NCBI RefSeq assembly: GCF_022213065.1
Contig: NZ_JAKLJA010000002.1
Location: 124,001 to 188,000 of the forward strand
DNA: 64,000 nt
DNA from: Paraburkholderia tagetis
GTDB taxonomy: Bacteria > Pseudomonadota > Gammaproteobacteria > Burkholderiales > Burkholderiaceae
Direction of reading: 5' to 3'
Under the pieces are notes generated by a model that was not told the origin of the DNA, made no database searches, and was given only the letters and a program-made list of their open reading frames with translations. Each line of letters begins with the position of its first letter. Positions within the stretch are counted from its first letter, which is position 1. Positions 36,537 to 44,825 of this stretch are shown piece after piece. The position numbers and the translations under genes are program-made.

Positions 36537-36914
36537 GTGTTCCGGCTCATTTCAGCATTGGCGATGGCCATGGCGCTTGCAGGCTGCGCCGTCGCGCCTT
36601 ACCCCGGCTATCCAGGCTATTACGACGCCACGTACGGCTATGGGTACCCCTATTCCTATGCTTACGATTATCCGTATGGGTACGGCTACCCCGCCTACTA
36701 TTACGGACCGAGCGTCGGCTTCTCGTACTGGGGCGGTGGCGGATGCTGCTACCACTATCGCGGCTGGCGTGGTGGTGGTTGGCATGGTGGAGGGGGCTGG
36801 CGTGGGGGTGGTTGGCACGGCGGCGGTTGGCACGGCGGCGGGGGTGGTTGGCGCGGCGGTGGCGGCAGCACCTGGCAAGGCGGTGGCGGCTGGCACGGCG
36901 GTGGGCGACACTAG
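36537..36914 (+). CDS. Gly/Tyr/His-rich small lipoprotein
   Basis: A 125-residue exported lipoprotein. GTG start with AGGAG upstream. Signal with lipobox ALAGC, then a Tyr/Pro/Gly-rich region (about 22-62, YGYGYPYSYAYDYPYGYGY) and a C-terminal tail of GGW-H/R repeats. Low-complexity sequence like this suggests a surface or periplasmic structural or metal-binding role; no domain recognised. Confidence 0.75.
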   Translation: MFRLISALAMAMALAGCAVAPYPGYPGYYDATYGYGYPYSYAYDYPYGYGYPAYYYGPSVGFSYWGGGGCCYHYRGWRGGGWHGGGGWRGGGWHGGGWHGGGGGWRGGGGSTWQGGGGWHGGGRH

Positions 36915-36980
36915 GGTCCGTTCGCGGTAGAAGCACGTTTGTGCTGTGGTTTTTTTTGTATTTCGTGGGGACTGGGTTGT

Positions 36981-37523
36981 CGCGTTTCCTTGTTTTCATG
37001 TCGGTATGCCAGCGTTGCCCCTGTGCGGGGCGGCACCTACTTTTCTTTGCAGCGGCAAAGAAAAGTAGGCAAAAGAAAGCCGCTCAAACCGCCAGTGTGA
37101 CGCCGTACACCACTTGCCGTTAATCGGAGCGGTTCCGGAGCGTCTGTCACCACGCGCCGTACAACGGAGTGACTAAGGACTCATACCTCCGGCGGCGCTA
37201 CGCGCGCCGTGGGGCATAACCCAAAACCAGTGGGGCGCGTGTGCATTCGCTTACCCAAGGAGTACTCATGGTTTCCCATGCATACCCGACCGCTGCACGC
37301 GTAGCGAGCTGCGGGATGAATGACTCCTTTGTCACTAACGTTGAATGTGCGAGGTGACGGATGCCCCGGAACCACTTCGATATAAGGCAAGAGGTGTACG
37401 GCGTCACACTGGCGGTTTGAGCCGCTTTCTTTTGCCTACTTTTCTTTGCGGCTGCAAAGAAAAGTAGGTGCCGCCCCGCACAGGGGCAACGCTGGCATAC
37501 CGACACGAGAGCAAGGAAACGCG
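36981..37523. repeat. Dispersed long inverted-repeat element (about 540 bp)
   Basis: Two 138-bp arms (36981-37118 and 37386-37523) are reverse complements with only about ten mismatches. Each arm contains a 15-bp stem hairpin; in the left arm 37036-37050 pairs with 37055-37069. The roughly 270-bp centre is itself imperfectly inverted (GTGACTAAGGACTCAT near 37167 against its mirror near 37320). No transposase and no credible gene. I recognise the arm sequence as a common intergenic repeat in Burkholderia-group genomes; here two copies face each other. Confidence 0.85.
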
Positions 37524-37625
37524 AAAAAACCAGGCTCCGCAACCCAGCAAATGCGCCAGAAAATATAGGGCTCCGAAAGCGCCGCCTCACGAAGCAACCC
37601 GCACCAACCGTCAGAACCCAACACT

Positions 37626-38336
37626 TTACACGCGCCCGTTCACTGCAATCTCAGCGCCCGTGACCGCGCGCGCGTCCGAGGAAATCAGAAACGCGATCAC
37701 CGCGGCGATTTCATCGGGCTGCACCCAGCGCGTGAAATCGGCGTCGGGCATGTCGGCGCGGTTCTGCGGCGTGTCGATAATGCTCGGCAAGATCGCGTTG
37801 ACGCTCACCTGCTTGTCCTTGAGCTCCTCGGCCAGCGCCTCGGTAAGCCGCGCCACGCCCGCCTTGGAAGCCGCATAGGCGCCCATGCCGAGCCCGGCCT
37901 TCTGCCCCGCGCCCGCCCCAATGTTCACGATGCGGCCAGCGCCTCGCGCGAGCAGATGCGGCAGCGCCGCCCTCGACGCATTGAGCGCCGTTTTCACGTT
38001 CAGATCGAACATCAGGTCCCATGTGCGCGCGTCGCCGTCGGCAATCGTTTCCCAGCGGAACGCGCCCGCGATATTGACGAGCGCGTCGAGGCCGCCGAGC
38101 GCCTGGCTCGCCGTCTCCAGCGCTTGGTGCGCCGCGCTGGCGTCGACGAGGTCGATGCCGCCGATGCGCACCGCCTGGGCGAGCGTCGCAGGCCATGCTT
38201 CGTCGCCAGGCGCGGCGCCCCGGCCGATCAGCGCCACGCGCGCGCCGCGCGCCGCGAGAAACTGCGCGCTCGCCATACCGAGACTGCCGAAGCCGCCGGT
38301 GATCGCCACCGCTTTGCCATTCACTGAGTTATCCAT
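37626..38336 (-). CDS. SDR family protein lacking the catalytic serine
   Basis: A 236-residue short-chain dehydrogenase/reductase. The cofactor motif TGGFGSLG is at residues 13-20, NIAG at 88-91, Asn113, and the catalytic Tyr154 and Lys158 (YAASK) are present. The serine normally 13 residues before Tyr is Ala141 (VNIGAGAG). Tyr and Lys may suffice, or activity may be low. ATG at 38336 sits directly before the cofactor strand. It starts 141 bp beyond the stop of the same-strand fatty acid hydroxylase gene, with a hairpin and 13-bp repeats between. Substrate unknown. Confidence 0.88.
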   Translation of the reverse strand: MDNSVNGKAVAITGGFGSLGMASAQFLAARGARVALIGRGAAPGDEAWPATLAQAVRIGGIDLVDASAAHQALETASQALGGLDALVNIAGAFRWETIADGDARTWDLMFDLNVKTALNASRAALPHLLARGAGRIVNIGAGAGQKAGLGMGAYAASKAGVARLTEALAEELKDKQVSVNAILPSIIDTPQNRADMPDADFTRWVQPDEIAAVIAFLISSDARAVTGAEIAVNGRV

Positions 38337-38405
38337 CTTGAGCGCCTGCGCGTTGTTCGTTTGGTGATTCGTTCGGGTCGTTTCGAACGATGGGTTGAAA
38401 AATGC

Positions 38406-38469
38406 CGCGGCGGCTCGTGGCCGCCGCGTACTGCAACTGCGTGCTGCAACTGCGTGCTGCAACTGCGTG
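38406..38469. repeat. Hairpin plus three perfect 13-bp tandem repeats
   Basis: An 8-bp GC stem (38406-38413 with 38421-38428) is followed by three exact copies of CTGCAACTGCGTG (38431-38469). They lie between the SDR start and the hydroxylase stop. The stem may terminate the hydroxylase transcript. The repeats look iteron-like but are more likely slippage products. Confidence 0.7.
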
Positions 38470-38477
38470 TCGCAACG

Positions 38478-39398
38478 TTAACCGAGAGCGCCTGGTCCAT
38501 CAACTGCTGCATCCATCGTGCGCCGGCGCAGTGCCTCCGTGGTCTTGCCCTTGCCGTCCGCGGTCCAGCCCGGCGGCAGGATCACGTGGCGCACGGCGGT
38601 CCACAGGTCGGGCGCGGCGGCGATATCGCGTGCAAGCGTCGCCCAGTGCTCGAACTCGATCACAAGCGGATTGCGCGAAAGTGTGGGCGTGACGAGTCCG
38701 TAGCGGCACGGCTCGTCGGCGCGCTCTTCCACATAGGTGCCGAACAAGCGGTCGAACACGATCAGCACGCCGCCATAGTTCGCGTCGAGGTAATCGACAT
38801 TGGACGCATGATGCACGCGATGCGCCGAAGGCGTATTGAACACGTATTCGAGCCAGCCGAGCTTCGGCATCCAGGTGTTGTGCAGCCAGAACTGATAGAG
38901 CAGGTTGAACGAAAGAATCCCAATCGCGATTTCCGGGCGCACGCCGAGCCAGACCAGCGGCGCGAAGAAGACGACCGGGCCGGCGAGCTTGCTGGTCCAC
39001 CCCAGACGATACGCGGAAGACAGCGTGAGCTGGTTGGGCGAATGGTGCACTGCGTGCGAGGCCCAGAAAAGGCGCATGCGGTGCGAGGCGCGGTGATAGC
39101 AGTAGTAGCAGAACTCCTGGCCGATAAAGACCAGCAGCACGAGCACGACGTTATCTATCGTGAACGTGAAAAGCCGATGCGCCCAGGCGAAGTGAAAAAC
39201 CGGCGTGGCGAGCGAAATGGGCAGGATAGCGAACAGTTTTCGTCCGACGAGATCGGCCAGCGAAAGCCAGACCTCGGACCAGTCGAATGGCACTTGTCCG
39301 TCGCAATGTTTGCGAAGCGAGAGTACTGCGGCCTCGATCAGCGAGGCCGCAACGATGAACAGTGTGACGTAAGACGCGAGTTTTCCAGTGGAGAGCAT
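38478..39398 (-). CDS. Fatty acid hydroxylase / sterol desaturase family membrane protein
   Basis: A 306-residue di-iron membrane oxygenase. The histidine clusters HRASH, HAVHH and HRVHH, typical of the superfamily, are all present, and about four hydrophobic helices surround them (VTLFIVAASLIEAAVLSL near the start, NVVLVLLVFIGQEFCYY before the first box). Substrates in this superfamily include sterols, fatty acids, carotenoids and alkylglycerols; which applies here cannot be read from sequence. The start ATG at 39398 fits the first helix. Confidence 0.87.
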   Translation of the reverse strand: MLSTGKLASYVTLFIVAASLIEAAVLSLRKHCDGQVPFDWSEVWLSLADLVGRKLFAILPISLATPVFHFAWAHRLFTFTIDNVVLVLLVFIGQEFCYYCYHRASHRMRLFWASHAVHHSPNQLTLSSAYRLGWTSKLAGPVVFFAPLVWLGVRPEIAIGILSFNLLYQFWLHNTWMPKLGWLEYVFNTPSAHRVHHASNVDYLDANYGGVLIVFDRLFGTYVEERADEPCRYGLVTPTLSRNPLVIEFEHWATLARDIAAAPDLWTAVRHVILPPGWTADGKGKTTEALRRRTMDAAVDGPGALG

Positions 39399-39690
39399 GG
39401 TAAGCGGTGTGCGAATAGAAGCGCCTGGCGCTTTGTTGAAAGGGACGCGTCGTGCGCTGCTGAATCAATCGTGGCGTCGCGTCGGATGAACCGCACTGTA
39501 GTGGCGCGGGACGCGCAGAGCCACTCACAAAGTATGTCGCCGCATGTCGTGCGCGCACGGTGTAACACCGCGACATGGTTTTGCACGAGACTCGCGCCGG
39601 GAAGCTCCCTATAGTTCGTTCCGCTGACACGCCGAATGCGTGCCCCGAAATGAACCACAGAACCGAACCGCAGAACCGCAAGGATCCCCG

Positions 39691-40725
39691 ATGAAATCGA
39701 TTACCCGCTCCGCCCTCGCCGCCGCCATCGTCGCGCCCCTTTTCGCATTCGCCAGCGCGCCCGCTTTCGCAGGCTGGTCCGGCCACGGTACCGCCTACAC
39801 GCCGCACGGCACCTATAACGGCGCGCACTACGGCTCGTGCGGCGGCGGCAGCTGCTCGCATGCAGGCGGCGTGGTCGGCCCGTGGGGCGGCGTCGCGACC
39901 AACACCGGCAGCGTCACGCGCACGGCACCGGGACAGTTCTCGAATAGCGGCACGGCGGTCGGCCCGAACGGGCGCTCGGTCCAGCACGCCGGCGACACGA
40001 GCTGCGCCGGCGGCACCTGCTCGCACACCGGCACGATGACGGGCGAAGACGGCCGCAGTGCGTCGAGCTCGGGCAGCGTGACGCGCACGGCGCCGGGCCA
40101 GTATGCGTCGACGGGCACGGTCACGGCCGCGAACGGCAATAGCGTGAGCCACAACGCCTCGACGAATTGCGCGGGCTCGACCTGCTATCGCTCGGGCACG
40201 GACACAGGCAGCAATGGCGGAACCGTCACGCACTCGGGCAGCGCCACGCAAGTCGCGCCGGGCGTGGTGACGACGTCGGGCGGTTCGACCGTCGTGCGTG
40301 GCGGCACGGTTGCGACGGGCGGCACCACGGTGGTCCAGGGCGGATCCACGGTGGCCGTGGGCGCGACGGTTGCAGTCGCTCCGGCAGCCGCTCCGGTGGT
40401 CGTCACGCCGCCGCCTGCTGCGCCCGCGACCAGCACGGTCTATGTGGCCCCGCCGCCCGCCCCGAACACCGTGGTCGTCGCCCAGGCGCCCAAGACGGTG
40501 TACGTTGCGCCCCCGCAGCCGAAGCCCGTTTATGTCGCGCCGCCGGCACCGAAGGTTGTGTATGTCGCGCCGCCCGCGCCCAAGGTCGTGTATGCGGCAC
40601 GCCCGCTGCCGCGCGCCGTCTATGTCGCACCACGTCCTGTCTACGTTGCGCCCGCGCCGCATGCAGCGGTCTGGGTGCCGGCTCACTGGGTTGGCCGCGT
40701 CTGGGTGCCCGCGCATTGGGCGTGA
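39691..40725 (+). CDS. Secreted repeat protein, Gly/Ser-rich with Pro-Val tail
   Basis: A 344-residue exported protein. A clear Sec signal ends AFA-G near residue 28. Residues about 30-200 hold imperfect repeats of about 45 residues centred on the motif SVTRTAPGQ(F/Y), each with a Cys pair (SCGGGSC, SCAGGTC, NCAGSTC). A Val-rich stretch follows, then VYVAPPxPK repeats and a C-terminal WVPAHWVGRVWVPAHW, a motif common at the end of small envelope proteins. ATG at 39691 follows AAGGAT. The cysteines may form disulphides in the periplasm. Function unknown. Confidence 0.8.
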   Translation: MKSITRSALAAAIVAPLFAFASAPAFAGWSGHGTAYTPHGTYNGAHYGSCGGGSCSHAGGVVGPWGGVATNTGSVTRTAPGQFSNSGTAVGPNGRSVQHAGDTSCAGGTCSHTGTMTGEDGRSASSSGSVTRTAPGQYASTGTVTAANGNSVSHNASTNCAGSTCYRSGTDTGSNGGTVTHSGSATQVAPGVVTTSGGSTVVRGGTVATGGTTVVQGGSTVAVGATVAVAPAAAPVVVTPPPAAPATSTVYVAPPPAPNTVVVAQAPKTVYVAPPQPKPVYVAPPAPKVVYVAPPAPKVVYAARPLPRAVYVAPRPVYVAPAPHAAVWVPAHWVGRVWVPAHWA

Positions 40726-41000
40726 TTGGCACGCCGTGATTTGCAGCCCGATCGAATCCGCGAAAAAGCCCGAGAAACACGCGCAACGTGCGCCACGTGA
40801 CGTTCGGGCCGCTCTATCTCACCTAATATTCGTAGGATCAGTCGCAAGCCTGTAGCATCCCTGAACAATACAATGCGTCTCCGCCTCGGCCGCGCACCGG
40901 TTCGACGGCGCCTGGCATGTCGACCCCATCGACACAGCAGCACATCGACATAGCGATACAGCGGCAAGCGACCCGTAGCGACCATCGCCGGAGGCGGCCC

Positions 41001-41714
41001 ATGGAGCAGGCAAACCGGATCATCGTGCTCGACGACGAAGCCGAGCTGCGCAACTTGCTGCAGCGCTTCCTGAGCGGGCACGGCTTCGAAGTCCGCGCCG
41101 TCGCCGATGGCAAGCGCCTCGAGCGCATGCTGCAACGCGAGCCCTACGATCTGTTGGTGCTCGATCTCATGATGGAGCCCGAAGATGGCCTGAGCGTATG
41201 CCGCCGCCTGCGCGCGGAAGGCCACACGCTGCCGATCCTCATGCTCACGGCCAAGGGCGATGCCGCCGACAAGGTGATCGGTCTCGAAACCGGCGCCGAC
41301 GACTATCTCGCCAAGCCCTTCCTGCCAGACGAACTCGTCGCGCGCGTGAAGGCGCTGCTGCGTCGCCAGAAGATGGCCGCGGGCGACCCCACCGTTACGA
41401 CGCAGCGGCTGCGCTTCGGCGACTTCGTCTTCGACGTCGGCCAGCAAACGCTCCTGCGCGACGGCGCGCCCATCGACATTCATTCGGCGCAGATGCTTCT
41501 GCTGCACGCGCTCGGCTCCTCGCCGAACCGCGCCGTGAGCCGCGAGAACCTGCTCGCGCGCGCCCGTGGGCGCGATCACGCCGCCCTCGACCGCAGCGTC
41601 GACGTGCAGATCCTGCGGCTGCGCCAGATCGTCGAAGAAGATCCCGCCAAGCCGCGCTTCATCAAGACCGTCTGGGGCGTCGGCTACATGCTGGTGGCCG
41701 GAGTCGAGTCTTGA
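41001..41714 (+). CDS. OmpR/PhoB-family response regulator
   Basis: A 237-residue regulator. The receiver has LDDEAELR near residue 10, phospho-acceptor Asp55 (LVLDLMM), a Thr in MLTAKGD and Lys in LAKPF. The C-terminal winged helix (about 140-235) has SVDVQILRLRQIVEEDP and FIKTVWGVGYML. ATG at 41001 is chosen because GGAGG stands six bases before the start codon; an in-frame ATG at 40917 lacks one. The partner kinase begins 42 bp later. General resemblance is to OmpR; the target genes cannot be told. Confidence 0.93.
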   Translation: MEQANRIIVLDDEAELRNLLQRFLSGHGFEVRAVADGKRLERMLQREPYDLLVLDLMMEPEDGLSVCRRLRAEGHTLPILMLTAKGDAADKVIGLETGADDYLAKPFLPDELVARVKALLRRQKMAAGDPTVTTQRLRFGDFVFDVGQQTLLRDGAPIDIHSAQMLLLHALGSSPNRAVSRENLLARARGRDHAALDRSVDVQILRLRQIVEEDPAKPRFIKTVWGVGYMLVAGVES

Positions 41715-41756
41715 GCCGTTCCTGAACGCTTCCCGAACCTCGAAACGTCCTCGCTC

Positions 41757-43091
41757 ATGCGTACGCTCTCGCGCTGGCTGCCGCGCTCGCTTCTCTCGCG
41801 CAATATCGCGCTGCTGGTGGCGCTCGTCGCGCTGACCCAGGTGTGCTCGTTTGGCGCGCTGCTGCATTTCGTCCAGCGCCCGCGCATCGAGCGCGCGTCG
41901 ATCATTTTCGCGGACTACGTCAAGATGCTCGACGGCACGCTCGCCGCGATGCCGCCCGACGAAGGCCGCGCTGCCGCCGCGCGCCTGAATGGCACTCGCG
42001 CCACACCCACCGCGAGCGTCGCGAGTGCCGGCTCCCCCGGCACGAATCCGCTGCATGTTTTCCAGACCTGGCAGCGCGACGTTTTCATCGAAGCGCTCCA
42101 ACGCCATCTGCCCGCCGACATGCCCGTGCGCTGGGAATCGTCAGACGAAGAGCGCCTGTGGATACGCATGCACGCAGCGGGCGAGCCGCTCTGGGTGGCG
42201 CTGCCGATGACCGCCGACGTGCACGCGAGCGGCATCGCCACCGCCATCGTGTTGTCGATCGGTCTCGCGCTGCTTGCGGCATTCACGGGCTGGCTGATTC
42301 AATTGCACCTGAACCGTCCCCTCGACGACCTCGCTCATGCGGCGCGCCGCGTGAGCGCCGGTGAGGCGCCGCCGCCGCTGCCCACCGACGGCCCGACCGA
42401 AATTGCACAAGTGAGCCAGGCCTTCAATCAGATGACCGCCGCGCTGCAACAAGCCGAAGCCACGCGCGCGCTGATGCTCGCGGGCGTTTCCCACGATATC
42501 CGCACGCCGCTCACGAAGCTGCGTCTTGCCATTGCGATGGCGCTGCCGCGCGGCACCAACGACAAGCTGGTCGATTCAGCGGAGGGTTATCTAGACCACA
42601 TCGACACTATCCTTCAGCAGTTCATGGATTACGCGGGCAGCGGCGAGCGCGAAGCGCCGCAGCCGGGCGACCTCAACGCGCTCGCGGCCCAGCTCGTGGC
42701 CGACTTCGCGGGGCTGGGGCACGAATTCGATTTCGAAGAAGGCGAGTTGCCCCACTTCGCGTTCCGGCCCGTGGCCGTCATGCGGCTCCTGATGAACCTG
42801 ATGCAGAACGCCGTCGTCTATGGCCGAGCGGGCCTGTGCGTGCGCACATGGCAGGCGGACGGCCACGCTTGCGTGGCCATTGGCGACCGCGGCAACGGCA
42901 TGCGCGCCGAAGAGCTGGAGCGGCTCAAAGCGCCGTTCAGCCGTGGGACCAATGCGCGTAGCCACTCGGGCGGCACCGGTCTTGGGCTCGCAATCGTCGA
43001 ACGAATCGCGCGGCTGCACGGCGGCTCGCTCACCTTCACCGACCGCGCGGGCGGCGGACTCGAGGCAGTCGTGAGGCTGCCGCTGCATTAA
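41757..43091 (+). CDS. EnvZ-like sensor histidine kinase
   Basis: A 444-residue membrane kinase. Helix 1 (about 15-40, NIALLVALVALTQVCSFGALL) and helix 2 (about 160-182, IATAIVLSIGLALLAAFTGWL) enclose a periplasmic domain of about 120 residues. A HAMP segment follows, then the HisKA box with His246 (AGVSHDIRTPLTKLRLA), Asn and Gly boxes (MNLMQNAVVYG, IGDRGNGM, GGTGLGLAI). With the preceding regulator it makes a two-component system of the EnvZ/OmpR type. Signal unknown. Confidence 0.93.
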   Translation: MRTLSRWLPRSLLSRNIALLVALVALTQVCSFGALLHFVQRPRIERASIIFADYVKMLDGTLAAMPPDEGRAAAARLNGTRATPTASVASAGSPGTNPLHVFQTWQRDVFIEALQRHLPADMPVRWESSDEERLWIRMHAAGEPLWVALPMTADVHASGIATAIVLSIGLALLAAFTGWLIQLHLNRPLDDLAHAARRVSAGEAPPPLPTDGPTEIAQVSQAFNQMTAALQQAEATRALMLAGVSHDIRTPLTKLRLAIAMALPRGTNDKLVDSAEGYLDHIDTILQQFMDYAGSGEREAPQPGDLNALAAQLVADFAGLGHEFDFEEGELPHFAFRPVAVMRLLMNLMQNAVVYGRAGLCVRTWQADGHACVAIGDRGNGMRAEELERLKAPFSRGTNARSHSGGTGLGLAIVERIARLHGGSLTFTDRAGGGLEAVVRLPLH

Positions 43092-43120
43092 CGGCCGAGC
43101 GACATACAACGACATAATTG

Positions 43121-43146
43121 GCGCGTGGCGCTGCCACGCGCTTCCC
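43121..43146 (+). terminator. Probable terminator after the two-component operon
   Basis: A 9-bp perfect stem (GCGCGTGGC at 43121-43129 with 43133-43141), 3-nt loop, followed by TTCC, 30 bp after the kinase stop. Confidence 0.65.
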
Positions 43147-43302
43147 CCCATACTTGCGCCTGTGCCGAGTGACATGCGCAACGACCTGAAAAAGCAGGCG
43201 AATACAGGCAAGCCGCTCAGCCAGACCTCACGAACTCTTTTCTATATTTCGATATCCTGAGTAAATATCGGGACATCGAACCCAGCGCCCAGGCGATCCG
43301 AC

Positions 43303-44064
43303 ATGAACACGTTTCTCCACTCCCTCGTCAACAAGACCCGTCGTTTTGCAGGCGCCGCGCTGCTCGCGGGCTCGCTCCTCGCGTCGGGCTGCGCCTCGGC
43401 GGCTAGCGCATTGCAAGCAGCCGGCCCGCTGCCGCAAGTGCACGCCGATGTGATCTACGTGTCCGCGTTCGACATCTCGCCCGATCTCGTGAAGCTCGAC
43501 AGCGGCATGGCGCAGAAGCTCAAGATGATGGCGAGCGGCGAGTCGTCGGCGCAACAGCAGCAACAGGTGGCGCTCGCGGCGCGCGAGAAGCTGGCCGACA
43601 ACATCGTCGCCCAGTTGCAGAAAATGGGTCTGCCCGCGATGCGCGTGGACGGCCCCGTGCCCGCCGGACGCAACGCCATCGTGGTCGAAGGCCGCATCGA
43701 TACGGTCGATGCGGGCAGCCGTCGACGCCGCACCCTGATCGGGCTAGGCGCGGGCAAGAGCGAAGTGGACGCGACGATCGCCGTATCGTTCCTGCCGGCC
43801 AACGGCGCGCCGCAATCGCTCGTCACCTTCGAGACGAGCGCCAACAGCGGCCATATGCCCGGCATGGCGGAAACGGCGGGCGTGGGCGCAGCGGCGGGTC
43901 ATCTCGCAGCATCCGCGGCCGTGGGCGGTGGGCTGCACGGCGCGTCCGAAGCAAAGCGCGGCACGATTTCCGCCGACGCCGGCAAGCTGGCCAACTCGAT
44001 CGCCAGGCAGATTGCGCAGGCGGCCACGCAATACGGCTGGGTGCCGGTCAGCAAGGCCGGCTGA
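43303..44064 (+). CDS. DUF4410 family lipoprotein
   Basis: A 253-residue exported lipoprotein. The signal ends in a lipobox (LLASGC, Cys near residue 30). The body follows the DUF4410 plan: VIYVSAFDIS at the start, a helix with LADNIVAQLQKMGLPA, VVEGRIDTVDAGSRRRR and a Gly/Ala-rich hydrophobic stretch near the end. The family is envelope-located and has no assigned biochemical role. It is a single gene followed by a hairpin. Confidence 0.85.
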   Translation: MNTFLHSLVNKTRRFAGAALLAGSLLASGCASAASALQAAGPLPQVHADVIYVSAFDISPDLVKLDSGMAQKLKMMASGESSAQQQQQVALAAREKLADNIVAQLQKMGLPAMRVDGPVPAGRNAIVVEGRIDTVDAGSRRRRTLIGLGAGKSEVDATIAVSFLPANGAPQSLVTFETSANSGHMPGMAETAGVGAAAGHLAASAAVGGGLHGASEAKRGTISADAGKLANSIARQIAQAATQYGWVPVSKAG

Positions 44065-44098
44065 TTCCGGCGGGAAAGATCCGCGCGAACCTGCGGAC

Positions 44099-44136
44099 GA
44101 GAACGGCGGCGCTTCTGCGCTGCCGTTCTCATTTCT
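44099..44136 (+). terminator. Terminator after the DUF4410 gene
   Basis: GAGAACGGC (44099-44107) pairs with 44122-44130, extended inward by GCGC/GCGC with one mismatch, followed by ATTTCT. It may serve the convergent dld remnant as well. Confidence 0.75.
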
Positions 44137-44749
44137 ACTGGGCGCTCTCGCGGTAATGCGCGAACTTCGAGGTTTGTCTGATGCCCGGATTGAAGCAGTT
44201 GCACGGATCGAGGCTTTCGTAAAACGCCTTGAGTGCAGGGTTCGCCTGATAGAGATGGCCGACGTTGTGCTCGGCGGGGTACTCTGCACCGCGCGCGTCC
44301 AGCAGCTCCCACATCTCGTGTTCGAGCGCGAGGCAGTTGTTGCCCTTGCGTACGATGTAGTCCTGATGAAACACGTGGCACAGGAAGTGCCCGTAATAGA
44401 GCTTGATCGCAATGGGTCGCTCGACGGCTTCGGGCAGCTTCTCGAACCACTCGCGGTCGTTGCGCCGCAAGGCGATATCGAGCGCGACGATCTCTTCCAC
44501 GTCGTTGCCGTGTACCGCGCGATAGCGCACGGCCGCGCCCGCCGCCCCCTTGAGCATCAGATGATGCTCGTAGCGGTCGCGATAGTCCTTCAGGCGGGCG
44601 GGCAGATGGCGTGGGAAGAGCCGGCTCGCGGCCTGCGCCACGCGATCGGTGAGATGCGTGGGCAAGAAACCGAAGCGTCCGAAAAACGCGTCGCAGCGGC
44701 TCTTTAGTGCGAACAATGCGGGCAGCCGCCCGGTGCCCAGATACTGGAT
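44135..44749 (-). pseudogene. dld: Remnant of quinone-dependent D-lactate dehydrogenase (C-terminal part, internally deleted)
   Basis: The translation from about 44749 leftward (QYLGTGRLPALFALKSRC, then FGRFGFLPTHLTDR) and down to PAEHNVGHLYQANPAL and FNPGIRQTSK is clearly the C-terminal membrane-associated part of Dld, a peripheral FAD enzyme of about 570 residues. The FAD domain (about 360 residues) is missing, and a block of roughly 45 residues is deleted between EHHLMLK and GAAGAAVRYRAVH. No credible start or ribosome site precedes it. It is a decaying fragment lying downstream of hpnR. Confidence 0.85.
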
Positions 44750-44825
44750 TCGACTCGCGCAGGATGGACCGCGCAGTGTGCCGCGAAACCGCGCCTGCGT
44801 CCACCGGGAGCACGAGCCAACGCGC

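Noticed and set aside
37000..37123. Small plus-strand frame within the inverted-repeat arm (CQRCPCAGRHLLFFAAAKK)
   Set aside because: The same peptide is mirrored in the other arm on the opposite strand; it is a by-product of a dispersed repeat.
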